DNA of 64,000 bases from Cyclaneusma minus (Eukaryota; Ascomycota; Leotiomycetes; Marthamycetales; Marthamycetaceae). How positions within the stretch are numbered: the first letter of the stretch is position 1; each line of letters opens with the position of its first letter. The translations under genes and the position numbers were made by a program. The notes beneath the pieces were generated by a model, which made no database searches, was not told where the DNA came from, and saw nothing but the letters and a program-made list of their open reading frames with translations. This document shows, in pieces, positions 1 through 10,364 of the stretch. The stretch lies in the NCBI GenBank assembly GCA_037179335.1, contig JAKZHN010000018.1, forward strand, positions 1 through 64,000. Direction: 5' to 3'.

Positions 1-106
1 CCCTAACCCTAACCCTAACCCTAACCCTAACCCTAACCCTAACCCTAACCCTAACCCTAACCCTAACCCTAACCCTAACCCTAACCCTAACCCTAACCCT
101 AACCCT
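1..106. repeat. Telomeric repeat tract (CCCTAA)n
   Basis: Seventeen uninterrupted CCCTAA units followed by a partial unit. Reading CCCTAA inward from base 1 places this at the left end of a chromosome; the G-rich strand runs out of the window. The repeat is the common one of filamentous ascomycetes, so it does not narrow the species further. Confidence 0.98.
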
Positions 107-1050
107 TTTTGATTTTATATATTTTTTTATTTATTTTGTGTTTTGTTTTTTTTGGTTTTTTTTTTTTCTTTCACGCATTTTACCCCTAGTTTCTAATGCG
201 CTGGTTAGTTTTGCAATTAGGGCTTTGGATAGCGAATTTGGTAATCTAATAAAATCCGTTTATAAAAACCTGATTGCAAATAATAATAAAATCAAATATT
301 TGCTTTATTTTTTTTATATAATATACCCTAATACTATTTAAGCCTTTTTAAACCGGACCATAGCTTTTAAGCACATTATTAACCCCGACTTTTATACCTT
401 TTTTTCGAAAAAAGATTAATTAGCCGGCGCGGCTTTCAAGTACCTCTTTTGGGTGTTCGAAACCTGCCGAGTCATTTCGAGCACTCCGACTTATTTGGAA
501 TAATGCAAATTATTTGATGGCGGTTCCAAAAGGTCGTTTCGAGCTTTTCATGATGTTTCCAATTCTGTAACTCTCCCGCGTGCTTCGGGCCGACCGGATA
601 AACTATTAATCCGACGCCAAGGTCGCACAAGCCTGGGACCTTCGAACAACAAGCCACTCGATTTCTCGTGCTTTGTTTCCTACACTATACTTAGCTACAC
701 TCGATGTTATTGGATTTCTTTTGATGCGCAACTACCATTTTACTACCGGAGTACTGGTCGGGCCGGACTCAAAACAAAGATCGCGAAACGCTACTTGACA
801 ATCGACATGTTCTCATCTTGGTCCAACCTTGGACGCACCCGGCCATGTGCAAAGTTTTGTCAAAGAATCGACCCCAGTACAACGTCCAACGGCCGGGGAA
901 GGATGTTTCATTGTTTACATTTCTTATTGGAAAAATGCTCTTTGTAGGCACATCCAAGCCCTCTCCTCTAAAATAGGCAAGTCAACGACCAGCTCGCCGT
1001 CGCGAATGCCCTATTTCACAGTTATTCCACTGAATCGAACCAGGACCGAA
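107..1050. other. AT-rich subtelomere without recognisable gene
   Basis: The first 300 bases after the telomere are T-rich low-complexity sequence. From about 420 the composition becomes more balanced. Short frames exist on both strands but none shows protein-like composition or a motif. I see no helicase or RecQ-type telomere-linked gene here. Confidence 0.6.
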
Positions 1051-1160
1051 CATTTCACTCGGCTGTACCAAGCCAGCAGGCATTTGTCTCGGCGAAATCA
1101 AGCCGGCCGTTTCTTTCGGCGAAATCGAGTCAGCAGACATCATTTCACTCGGCGGATTCC
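1051..1160 (+). repeat. Diverged ~30-bp tandem repeat upstream of kinase-like gene
   Basis: Four diverged copies built around CATTTCACTCGGCG followed by AAATC and AAGCCAGCAG-like sequence lie end to end just before the kinase-like start codon at 1164. They would fall in its promoter or 5' leader. Seen directly; function unknown. Confidence 0.6.
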
Positions 1161-1163
1161 AAG

Positions 1164-3384
1164 ATGTCTGGCCCAATAGATTTGGACGATATATTGGAGT
1201 CAGCAGAAGCTTTTAAGGCACGAACGGAAAGGGACTGGCTCAATAGCGCTACCCGATGGAGAGATGGCAGACTCGGTCCCGAATGGACGGGGATGAGGGT
1301 CCTAGGACGAGGAGCGTAAGTTTTTGCCTGCTGGTTCTTGACATACTGCTAAATTATAATTACAGTTATGGCATCGTCGGCCACTGGAAGCATGTAGAAG
1401 GCAAAGACCTTGCAGTCAAGCAGTCGAAGCAGAGGCATGGCGGTGCCAAAACCGAGGCCGGATATTTGCAGCTTTTCAAGGGTACCGCTCCTCATATTAT
1501 TCAGATGATAGGTGGACCTTTTCAGGATATGGGACAGAATACAGCTCTGGGGAAAGAAATTGATGAGGGGCCTGTCGAGCGTATATACTTAGAGTTTATG
1601 CATGGAGGAGAAATGGCCGACTATGTTGGCGGGAAATCCCGAGAGGTACTTTACACTTCTCCAGGTACTTCCTTTGCTATATGCAAACTTTGCTGACTTG
1701 CACTGTTCAGAAATATGTAGATGCAGAACGAAAATGGCCAGAACCCTATTTGTGGTCTATTTTCCGATGTCTTGCCAAAGCATGTCAGGCAATGGACTCG
1801 GGGAGTGAAGACCCTACATTGCCACGCTGGAAATACAATCAGCTGTGTACGTCCGCATAGCCCTGTTATACTTGAGATGTCAACACTGCTAACATTTTTT
1901 CAGGTCACTTTGATGTATGTTCGCAAATCCCTCCCAACAGTTGCACAAAAAGGTCTGCACCCCTTTCTAAGTAAGGACATTCTTGATGATTCGGGATACT
2001 CCCGAGGATCAGGGATGTTCCTAGTGATCAAGAGAATTCCCAATGATACTTTTCAATTACAAGGGGGGTGCAGACTTTTTTGGTTCCACTGTACCCGAGA
2101 TAACACACTGCTAACTTTGGAAAGATGAAACTTGAAAACATATTTATGGCAGGGGAGCCTGACCCTGAGCATCCAAACTTCCCAATGGTCAAGGTCGCCG
2201 ATTTCGGTATCAGCAAATTTGCTCCTAGTCCTCACAATTATCCAGCAATGCGGGATTTCGTCAAGGAGAAAGAAGGATGGAGCACAAATACAATTCTGCC
2301 TCCGGAGCAAAGGAGTAGGTACCATCTTGGCCTTCCTGACCCCATATCGAAATAGATAACCACCCAGCTCTCCTATCCAGAAAAATGATTCAAATATCGC
2401 CTGGATCAATTCTGCCCGATTAGCTTGTTGGGCTTTTGGCGTGGCAGCGAAATCTCAGTCGCGTTTTGCTGCCATGGTTGTTGTTGTTCTGCGGCTGACT
2501 ATTCTTTGATAGGTCACTACCTACAGAAACCTCGATTCAAACATCCTCCCACGCCATCAGCTAGGGTCATGAACAACCCACGAGATCCGGAATACAAACA
2601 ATGGTGGGATGCATGTACTTACTTTCCCAACAATCCCCTATTCGGGACACCAACGAATGTCTGGGTCATGGGATGGATTATGTATTGGATAATCTGTCGC
2701 AAGGGGGAACGTCCGTATGTGGAGTATCCTTTTAAAGCCAGGTGGACGGAAAGACTCAAGCTGGGTAACGGATGGACTTTTGGAAGGTATTTGGTGCTGA
2801 GAAATGATGAGACTGGCGGCCGCGAGATGAAGTATACCAAAGCGTTGCGCGCTCTGATTCTAGAGTGTCTTATGGGCGAGCCAAGACTAAGACCGACGCC
2901 CAGAGAGGTCCTTGAGCGCATCGAGCGGCATATGAACGCCATCGATGACTTGAGTTTTGACGACATCGAAGTACCTGACGAGGACTACTACGAGGAAGAA
3001 AAGCCTCCGCCTCCCTCTTTCCGGACCCAGCCATCCGGGCCAAGATTCAAAGTAGTGGATCTGAGGAGGAGAGGAGAGGAGCCCTCCGAGGAGCAGTACA
3101 TAGTCGTCCACTGGTCCAGCCAGCAACATACCACCTACGATGTGAAATTCGCGGGTTCCGAAACGGCTAGTAGTCTTCTGTCCAAGCTATGGGACATGGC
3201 AATCATAGAGGATAGGAATAGGCGCAGAGCAATGGCGCAGGCTTTGCGCAACGTTGAAAAACAGAACGCGCGTCTGGAAATCAAAAGCCAAGCTACGAAA
3301 ACGGTATTTTACCCAGGACCTCAATCACCCTTAGCTCAACATCTACGTGATGGAGAATATCGCCTAGACGTGAGGTTTGCCTAA
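1164..3384 (+). CDS. Protein-kinase-like protein, six exons
   Basis: Joined exons 1164-1315, 1366-1645, 1711-1846, 1904-1914, 2125-2314 and 2513-3384 keep frame and give 546 residues. Kinase landmarks in order: glycine loop GRGAYGIVG (about 48-56), LAVK lysine (K69), catalytic loop HFDMKLEN (D193; HRD is HFD), ADFG (D219), and PPEQR at the activation-segment end (about 255). The C-lobe continues to about 420 and is followed by an acidic, proline-containing tail. Lysine and both aspartates are kept, so activity is plausible. Exon 4 is only 11 nt yet encodes the HFD of the catalytic loop. Intron 4 (1915-2124) is swollen by a transposon-like insertion; the other introns are 50-65 nt except intron 5 (198 nt). 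It sits next to the telomere and belongs to no kinase subfamily I can name. RNA could move the donors of introns 2 and 5. Confidence 0.75.
1937..2092. mobile_element. Small inverted-repeat element inside kinase intron
   Basis: Left end ACAGTTGCAC..AAAGGTCTGCACCCCTTT (1937-1966) matches the reverse complement of the right end ACAGTGGAAC..AAAGTCTGCACCCCCCTT (2061-2092). The core holds about three 19-bp repeat units (1985-2045). Deleting 1937-2092 leaves a 54-nt intron with intact GT donor, CTGCTAAC branch site and AG acceptor, so the element looks like an insertion the host splices out. CAGTGG-type ends recall Tc1/mariner (pogo-like) elements, but a clean TA duplication is not visible (AA on the left, TA on the right). 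No coding capacity. Confidence 0.7.
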
Positions 3385-4126
3385 GGTGAAAAAAGTGGGG
3401 GTTAGCCGATAGGATACTTGGAGAGATCTCGTTTCGTCGGATGCGGAATAGGTAATAGAAAGATGAAAAGTAGGGCTCATTTTCGAGTGCTGGATCCTAG
3501 TATTACCATGGCCAAATATGGATTTTGTCGCCTGGATGTTTGACGAGGGTGCGAGTTGAAAGGACGCATGTTTTTACTCTACGCTTATCATTTTAGAGAC
3601 ATAATTCATGCTGTCATCGATATCAATGTCTAAAAAGTCAAAAATCAAGCAATTCTATTAGCCAACTAACTCCACTCAACTTATACAAGAGTGTTGCTGA
3701 TACTATCATCAATACCGGTGTTCTCAGACACATCTCGCCCATCGTGATCGAAGTCCTGGTATGCCTTGGCCGAATAAAAAGGTGAGCTGTTGGCTAGAGA
3801 TTACAGAAGGATGGACGACGAAGAGTAATACAGTTACAAAGATTCATTACTCTCTGTCATCCACGCTCTTGTAGTCGCCGACATGAACTCATCTTCTTGT
3901 TCATCCAAAACCGACAATGACTTCGATCAAAATAATTAGCAGAAACTTCAAACTCCAGGGGATGAAGAAACCTCACCTTGGCGCCCTAACTCCAGTCTCA
4001 ATTCCCAAGCAACAGGAAAACTAGGAGAAACATCTCGAAGCCCTTCCAGGTATTTCTTTAGCGCGCCAGCGCGATTGTATCCCCCAACTCCCCAGTAGTT
4101 GTCGGCAACTCACCTAATAGTCTGAA
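3385..4126. other. Intergenic; possible further exons of the small minus-strand gene
   Basis: Holds the 3' flank of the kinase-like gene. On the minus strand two stretches read open in protein-like fashion: about 4104-3960 (WGVGGYNRAG...ELGRQG) and about 3929-3843 (SLSVLDEQED...). They could be downstream exons of the small gene starting at 4294, but I could not find joins that keep frame, so they are only noted. Confidence 0.4.
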
Positions 4127-4294
4127 TCAGGCGTGTATGCGCGACAACCATAGTGGCCGGTGATGCGGATAGTCTCCCATCTGAGGCGAGGGCAACGAAC
4201 GGTAGGGGTCGCGGACAGAGGAAGAGCAACGGACTGGGTAGTCGTTTTCGGCACAGCCGCATTGTCTCCACTCTCTGGTGATGATCTTGCACAT
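4127..4294 (-). CDS. Small Cys-motif protein, divergent partner 1
   Basis: A 55-residue frame starts at 4294 in good context (CCAAG before ATG) and begins M-C-x9-C-G-C (C2, C12, C14), with a further Cys at 23. The protein encoded divergently at 4892 begins with exactly the same spacing, so the two look like diverged paralogues sharing a roughly 600-bp promoter region. There is no signal peptide, so the product would stay in the cell. The motif resembles small Cys/His fungal proteins starting MC...CGH, an impression from memory rather than a search. The stop at 4127 may not be the real end, because open stretches follow at 4104-3960 and 3929-3843. The longer overlapping frame starting two bases downstream lacks the motif and was not chosen. 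Confidence 0.45.
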   Translation of the reverse strand: MCKIITREWRQCGCAENDYPVRCSSSVRDPYRSLPSPQMGDYPHHRPLWLSRIHA

Positions 4295-4891
4295 CTTGGC
4301 GGTTGGTGTTTGGATTTAGGTTTTGGTTAGTGGGTAGCGTGAGTGGTGGCTGTGAATTGTGGACTGTGAGTTGTGTGTGTGAGTTGTGTGTAAACTTGTG
4401 GCGTGGGGCGCTGAGGAAAGAACAGAATTTTTGTAGATGAGAGATGATGTTTTATAGCTAGGGTGGACTTGGTATGAAACTTGGTATGGATGATATGTTC
4501 GAGGGTTGTAAAGGGAATGTTTGGAAGTTGATTTTAAGTGACGATTGCGTTCTGGCATGATGCCATAAAGAAATTTCGCTCAAAGCGAGGTATGCATCGG
4601 CAAGAACAACATGTTTACAGCCTCGATACAAGAATCTCACAATGTCAAAGCACAATCGCAACAGTACCAAGACAAACCGGGAACAAGAATTCTCACCAAT
4701 CTCACTACCCTATAAAACTCCTCTATTCTCCCATCCCAATCACTTCTTTCCTCACCAGCCACAAGGCATCCTTTCCCCATCCCAAACCCTCTCCAACCCT
4801 CTCCAAACCTCTTCAAGCCTTTCCAACCGACCAAACCAACCTTCGACATCCCCCACAACTCAAAACTCCTCCCCAAGCCCAAACCGCCAAA

Positions 4892-5113
4892 ATGTGCGCC
4901 ATCAACCAGCAGGTCTTCGGCGACTGCGGCTGCACCCGCGACAGTCAGACCCAGCTCTGCTCCCTGGCCCAGGAGGGGTTCGCCTGCCCGCAGCTCCGCA
5001 TCTTCAAAACCGTCATCCCAGGTCGCTGCGATCCATGCTGGGGTGCACGAGAGAGCCGCTGCGACAGATGGCTTCGTTGGGCTGCGGCCTTTCGGAGTAA
5101 GATGAAGAGGTAG
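4892..5113 (+). CDS. Small Cys-rich protein, divergent partner 2
   Basis: A 73-residue frame starts at 4892 in strong context (CCAAA before ATG), preceded by a CT/CA-rich leader typical of fungal promoters. It begins M-C-x9-C-G-C (C2, C12, C14), as the divergent gene at 4294 does, and has further cysteines including an RCDPCW motif. There is no signal peptide or membrane segment, and the basic C-terminus ends SKMKR. The paired cysteines suggest metal binding or a small zinc knuckle, but that is inference. The same frame is open upstream to 4538; I chose the internal ATG because of the shared motif and because the upstream part is low-complexity Ser/Pro/Thr. Confidence 0.6.
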   Translation: MCAINQQVFGDCGCTRDSQTQLCSLAQEGFACPQLRIFKTVIPGRCDPCWGARESRCDRWLRWAAAFRSKMKR

Positions 5114-7180
5114 GTGTCGAGACCTCGAGGGTCGGGGGTGAGTCTGCTGCAGTAGTCGGGGGTTCAATGGTGTGTAGATGTCTGGGGAGAAGGGAAGCGC
5201 AGGGTAGAGCTGGCTCTACCCTTTATTGCTCCGCTGGCTCTCAGCACAGGGCACGTGTCAGGCATGGGTACTTCCTAACGGTAGGTCTCGACTTTGGACG
5301 TTTCGGAGTAGGAGGTAAGTCTTTTTTTTTTCCTTTTCTGTGAATTTTGTAGTGTATAAATACAAACTTTCCCTGCACACAATTGTCATTCCTGATTTCT
5401 CTCTGCTTTTTTTTCGCACTGTGAAAGTGGCCAAATGTAACGATATACCAATAAAATAGTGTAGCATTGTATACCTTTGTGAAAAGGAGCCGGCGGTCAT
5501 CTGGATGGATTGGGTAATGCACACTCGTTGTTCAAAGCAGCCTTCGGACAAACCAAGAGGCGTTGTTCCTTGACAGTGGCTATCTTCGACAACAACAGCA
5601 ACGTGAAACGACACCAACTTCTCGGTCCACAAGAAAGACACGGTCGAGCATATAGGACTGCCTTGAAAAAGATAGTAAGAGTCTAGCTGCCAGCAAAGGC
5701 ACGCTATGCGCGGATGTAGGGAGCATTGCTCTAGGGCTTAAAAAGGCTCTGAAGTTCATCCGCCGCGAGAAGAGAAAACTGAGGAGGTAGTTCCATCAGA
5801 GGGAAAGTCTTGGCCGGCTTGAGTGACCTGTTTGACCCAGCTCGAAGCCCAGCTCTCCAAGCCCAACTTCCTGCCCTTCTCTGCCCTTCCCTGCCTTGTG
5901 TATGTTCTTTGCGCTGCTTGCTTGCTCTGGCGCAAGCCGTTTGCGGGCTGGAGAGGGAGCCTGGCATGCGCCATGTCGAAAGCTGCGAGGGCGAGGGCGA
6001 GGGCGAGGAGGGCCTGGCTGCAAGAATGAGTTAGCGGCGTAAACAAAGGGCAATGGCAGGCAAGGAAGCTGGAGTTGAAGCTTAGCTGAAGCCCTGGAGC
6101 TCATGTTCGAGCTCATGCTGAGCTTATGCTAGAGCTCATCATGAGCGCAATTCATGCTCTCTCCGCAGCGCAATTGAAGCTCTGGCGCAGCGCAATTGAA
6201 TGGCATGCTGCAGCTCCGGCTGCAAGCTGTTGGGTGGTGGTGGTGGTGGTGGAGAAGGTGGTGCTCAAATGACAATTGTCATTTGCTGGCCGGGAGGTCA
6301 AGGCGGTGACCGGATGTCGGCGTTAAGCTTAATTCGGCCAGCGGAAAAGGACGGAGTCGATTTAGCACGCCCCTTTAACAGAGTATGTTGTGATTCGGCC
6401 CTCCCTCATAATAGCACGCAGGGAGAGAGTGCAACAGCAGAACTATGAAATAACAGCAAATACCACCAAACAACAGCCAATACAAGCCCAACAGTAGATA
6501 GATGGATGTCAGCCGGACTTCGGCCTGTCTATATATATCGCCTTGTGTGCCCTCTTTCTCCTCAATAGTGGGAAACGCATTCTTGAGTTTTCGTGTTTCT
6601 ATCTTCCTGAATCTCAGAATCCTGATGCGCTGGTCAACACACAAGTCTCCCAGATCCAACAGCAAGAGAACAGGAGAACAACAGCAGATAGCACGAAGCA
6701 ACGGTAGACGCGGTTACCCCGTTCGGATTTTTATTTTTATTTTGCTTTTGAAGCTTTCGAGTTCGAGTCACTCACTCTACTTGCGGACTTTCTTTTTTTG
6801 GCCATTTTAGACATTTCGCAGGTAGACCACAGAGAAGTAGCAATCCCTAAGCGGTACTAAATCAGTAGCCAGCCACTCCGCTGAAGGTATTTGGGACAGT
6901 ACATAAAGAGTGCATGTAACGTGCTAGCGACAGGAGAAACCAGCAGCTGCGCAAACTTGTTACCGGGAAATTCAATTCAGTACAGAGAAGCCTGAGTCCT
7001 TGACATAAAATTCACCAGTCTTCTCTTGTTGATTTTGGACCCATGTTCTCAGTGAAAAAGATAGACAGAGTCACTGAAGAACGGAATGCACAAACTCAGC
7101 TTGCTTTCAAAACTTCAAGACTGAACTCCTCCTATATTGATGGCCAGGCGGGGTGGGTTCAGTAGATAATAATTTCACGT
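5114..7180. other. Gene-poor stretch with low-complexity blocks
   Basis: No convincing gene. Contains GAGGGC repeats near 5985-6010, a run of GAGCTCATG / GCGCAATTGAAGCTC near-repeats at 6090-6200, and a GGT trinucleotide run at 6233-6252. Overlapping frames exist on both strands but lack protein-like composition. Confidence 0.5.
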
Positions 7181-7287
7181 GGCAACTCGAACCGGCCCCC
7201 TCCTGCAGGGCAATGTAGGTATGTACTATCATGCTAACTTCATGATTCCTACCACAACAGGTGCTTTACCACTGAGCCAACAGTCCT
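7181..7287 (-). other. tRNA-like sequence with Pol III box A and box B (possible SINE)
   Basis: On the minus strand TGGCTCAGTGGTAAAGCACC matches the D-arm/box A of a tRNA (box A consensus TRGYNNANNNG fits at 7279-7269). About 80 bases downstream GGTTCGAGTTGCC resembles box B (7193-7181). The spacing is too long and the stems too weak for a functional tRNA, so a tRNA pseudogene or tRNA-derived SINE is more likely. Confidence 0.35.
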
Positions 7288-7447
7288 CTGATTGTTGAAT
7301 GATGCCCCTCCCCCCCCCCTACTTTTGATTCATATGCACAGCATCGTAGTTAACCCAGGCTCAGTTCTTACTCAGCACAGCCTCATGCCCATCTAGATAA
7401 TCACCTCCACGGCAAACAAAGAAAACAGCAGTACTACGAAATCATGC

Positions 7448-7632
7448 GACAAAAGTTTGGCCCCCCCTTTAATGATTGAGAAGACCGCCAGCGACTAAGA
7501 ATATCCCCAGTGTTTAGGAATGACCTCAGAGATTAGGAGCTTCCTCCAAAACTAGGAAAATTTTAACAAACAGCTGACACTGCCACACGTTTGATTTCAG
7601 GAAGGGGGTGCAGACTTCTGTCGTCCCACTGT
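7448..7632. mobile_element. Second copy of the inverted-repeat element with 19-bp core
   Basis: Right end, read inward on the minus strand, is ACAGTGGGACGACAGAAGTC followed by TGCACCCCCTT (7632-7602). Left end at 7448 is CGACAAAAGTTTGGCCCCCC, a diverged inverted copy. Between them run five 19-bp units (about 7470-7565, such as AGTGTTTAGGAATGACCTC then AGAGATTAGGAGCTTCCTC). The organisation matches the element at 1937-2092. The outermost left bases are unclear. Confidence 0.6.
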
Positions 7633-8903
7633 GAGTGCTTGGACTTGAGCTCCACAAGATCTCTACTTGAGTCAGGAGAATAGACTGGACAAATGCAACA
7701 CATCAGTCTGTCAGTCACTCAATGTGAAAAATGATCAATGAAAATTGTAGCCGATGGCTGGAGATGTGTGCAGGCGCAATCATCAAAACATAGTTGAAGC
7801 GGTGTTCATGACCTCAAGGACAAGGAACTGGGATATCAGATCGCAGAACATAACATAGAGGCTCTTGGAAAAAGGTACTGTTGCGACTCCTACTCAGGGG
7901 AGCTCAGAAGGTCGGGCACGGCTCTGCCTTCCTGCCATCACTTCTAAGGCAGAGCTTTGGCGAATGGGAATAATTTCATCCCAAACTGCCGACGTGCCTT
8001 CTCTTCAATAAATCGACCCACCAACCACTACATCACCCACTGAGTGCATAAGCTACTATGATCCCCAGTTATCTCAACAGAAACACATTCGCTCGATGTA
8101 CAAAACCTGAGAGAAACGTCGAGCGGGTTGAGCAAGCCTCCTACGACACAGAGCCACACTTCGTAGCATCTGACACTGCCCAAACTCCGCCCAAACACGA
8201 TGAACTGAAGCAGATTGTCATCAAACCAAGAATAGAACATCGAAAAATGACAAAGTACAAAAGCCACAGATGCAGAATTTTCAACTCATTCGTGGTAACG
8301 GTAGGTGACATTCGATAGGTGAAGCGATTGACAGATGTTGCGGGGTGTGGCAGAGGTGATGGAATACATTGAGGTGCCTTGGGAGCCCAGTGTATTAAAA
8401 TGGGTGGTGAACGCAGCCGAGTTGGCGGTTTTGTGAAGCTGGTCGATATGCGACAACATACTTGAAGCGCGTGCGGGCTGGTAGGTCAAAAAAAGCCCCA
8501 GGCATCGATCGATTCAGGCTCGCAGGAAACAACATCAGCACGGGGACTATGTGGGATTCCTGTGTGAATTTGTCGACATGCGACAAAACGCGGGGTATCC
8601 TCGGCGCTACTGGCTTGCCCGCTCGACGCCCCAATGTGGCTGTGGCTTGGAGGCGCGGCCGCTAGCGGCTGACCCCACGCCGTCTCTTCAGACTTCCACG
8701 GGTTTCTTGGACGAGAAGACAACACCCTGAGAAACGTTCGCCCTCCGTACCCGACCTCAGTTAACACTATCTGGCCTCATCTCACCCCGGAGCTCGAGTC
8801 GCATAAAGAAGGCCACGGCTGTGCCCTGCCGACTACCACCTCGACCCCGCCATACCCAACCAGACACCTTCACATCCTCGACCTCAACTCAACTTCCACA
8901 AAC
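7633..8903. other. Intergenic upstream of GET3
   Basis: No gene supported. Short frames on both strands lack motifs. The last 250 bases are C-rich and TC/CA-rich and are the likely GET3 promoter and leader. Confidence 0.5.
7921..7955. repeat. Perfect 10-bp hairpin
   Basis: GCTCTGCCTT at 7921-7930 and AAGGCAGAGC at 7946-7955 form a perfect 10-bp inverted repeat with a 15-base loop. No T run follows, so it is not a simple terminator. Function unknown. Confidence 0.5.
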
Positions 8904-10013
8904 ATGGCTTCTACCGCCGTAATTGACGCAGACGCCATGGAGCCCTCGCTCCAGTCTATCCTCGATCAGAAGACCCTACGCTGGATCTTTGTCGGTGGCA
9001 AGGGAGGTGTGGGAAAGACCACCACCTCTTGCTCTCTCGCCATTCAGCTCGCCAAAGTCCGCCGTTCCGTCCTCCTCATTTCCACCGATCCAGCTCACAA
9101 CCTGTCCGATGCCTTTTCGCAGAAGTTTGGCAAGGAGGCGAGACTGATAGACGGTTTCACAAACCTGAGCGCTATGGAGATTGACCCCAATGGCAGCATT
9201 CAGGAGTTGATGGCTGGTCAAGGCGAGGATGTGGATCAGATGGCAGGTGGTGTAGGAGGCATGATGCAGGATCTGGCTTTTGCTGTGCGTATATGAGATG
9301 TTTCTCTTGCTGATCTTGATGGCCACCCGTCTCTTCTTTCGGACCCAAGACTAACGGACTTGCGCCAACAGATCCCAGGTATCGACGAAGCCATGTCCTT
9401 CGCAGAAGTCCTCAAACAAGTCAAATCCCTCTCCTACGAAACCATCATCTTCGACACCGCCCCCACCGGCCACACCCTCCGCTTCCTCCAATTCCCCACC
9501 GTCCTCGAAAAAGCCCTCGCCAAAGTCTCGCAACTCTCCACCCAATTCGGCCCCATGCTCAACGGCATCCTCGGCGCCCAAGGCGGTCTCCCCAACGGCG
9601 CAAACCTGCAAGAAATGATGCAAAAGCTCGAATCGCTGCGCGAAACAATCAGCGAAGTGAATACACAGTTCAAAGACGAGAACCTCACGACGTTTGTTTG
9701 CGTGTGCATTCCAGAGTTTTTGAGTTTGTATGAGACCGAGAGGATGATTCAGGAGCTGGCGAACTATTCCATTGATACGCATTGTATTGTGGTTAACCAG
9801 CTGCTGTTTCCGAAGGGAGGGAGTGAGTGTGAACAGTGCAACGCAAGGAGGAAGATGCAGAAGAAGTACTTGGAGCAGATTGAGGAGTTGTATGATGAGT
9901 TTAATGTGGTCAAGATGCCGCTGTTGGTGGAGGAGGTCAGGGGGAAGGAGAAGTTGGAAAAGTTTAGTGAGATGCTCATTCATCCATACCAGCCTCCAGC
10001 AGGTGGCTTATAG
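8904..10013 (+). CDS. GET3: Get3/ArsA-type ATPase for tail-anchored protein insertion
   Basis: Exons 8904-9284 and 9372-10013 (intron 87 nt) give 340 residues, close to the usual fungal length. The deviant Walker A motif GGKGGVGKT lies at 31-39, switch I DPAHNLSDAF follows, and DTAPTGHTLRFLQFP forms the switch II region just after the intron. The CEQC pair in the last third is the zinc site that holds the Get3 dimer together, and a Met/Leu-rich middle corresponds to the client-binding helices. Get3 is a cytosolic ATPase that takes tail-anchored proteins from the Get4/5 complex to the Get1/2 receptor at the ER. The start follows CCACAAAC and is the first ATG of the conserved frame. Nothing is truncated. 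It is a housekeeping gene unusually near a telomere. Confidence 0.95.
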
Positions 10014-10215
10014 GGGGCATCTAGTGGTGGAATGGCGTGGGTGGGTTGGTTTCAGTTTCAAGATTAGCGACTGCATTTCGTTGAGCACAGGGTACGGCAA
10101 TGTACCTTCTTGACTTCGATTTCCGTTATTCTTCAGCGTCGTTTTTCCAGACACAAAGTTATAATGACATGAACAAAGTCTAGGTACGGCCCAATATCAG
10201 CGGGTGGTGATATCG

Positions 10216-10364
10216 CATTTCCAATCACTTGAAATATTCCAAATTACTTGGAATATCCCGGATTATTTGGGGAATCCCCACACACCTGGGATACCCCCAA
10301 TCATTTGGATTTTTTAGGTTACTTCGGATATCTTCAATCGCCGGGAACATTCCCAATTCCCTGA
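10216..10364. repeat. 19-bp-period degenerate repeat, seven to eight units
   Basis: Consecutive 19-base units: AATCACTTGAAATATTCCA, AATTACTTGGAATATCCCG, GATTATTTGGGGAATCCCC, ACACACCTGGGATACCCCC, AATCATTTGGATTTTTTAG, GTTACTTCGGATATCTTCA, ATCGCCGGGAACATTCCCA. It lies about 200 bp downstream of GET3. GTCTGCACCCC at about 10549-10559 matches the terminal motif of the inverted-repeat elements but stands some 190 bp away. Confidence 0.8.

Noticed and set aside
7181..7287. Functional tRNA gene
   Set aside because: Box A is good but stems do not pair well and box spacing is too long; kept only as tRNA-like.
9351..9983. 210-codon minus-strand frame
   Set aside because: Antisense to GET3 exon 2.
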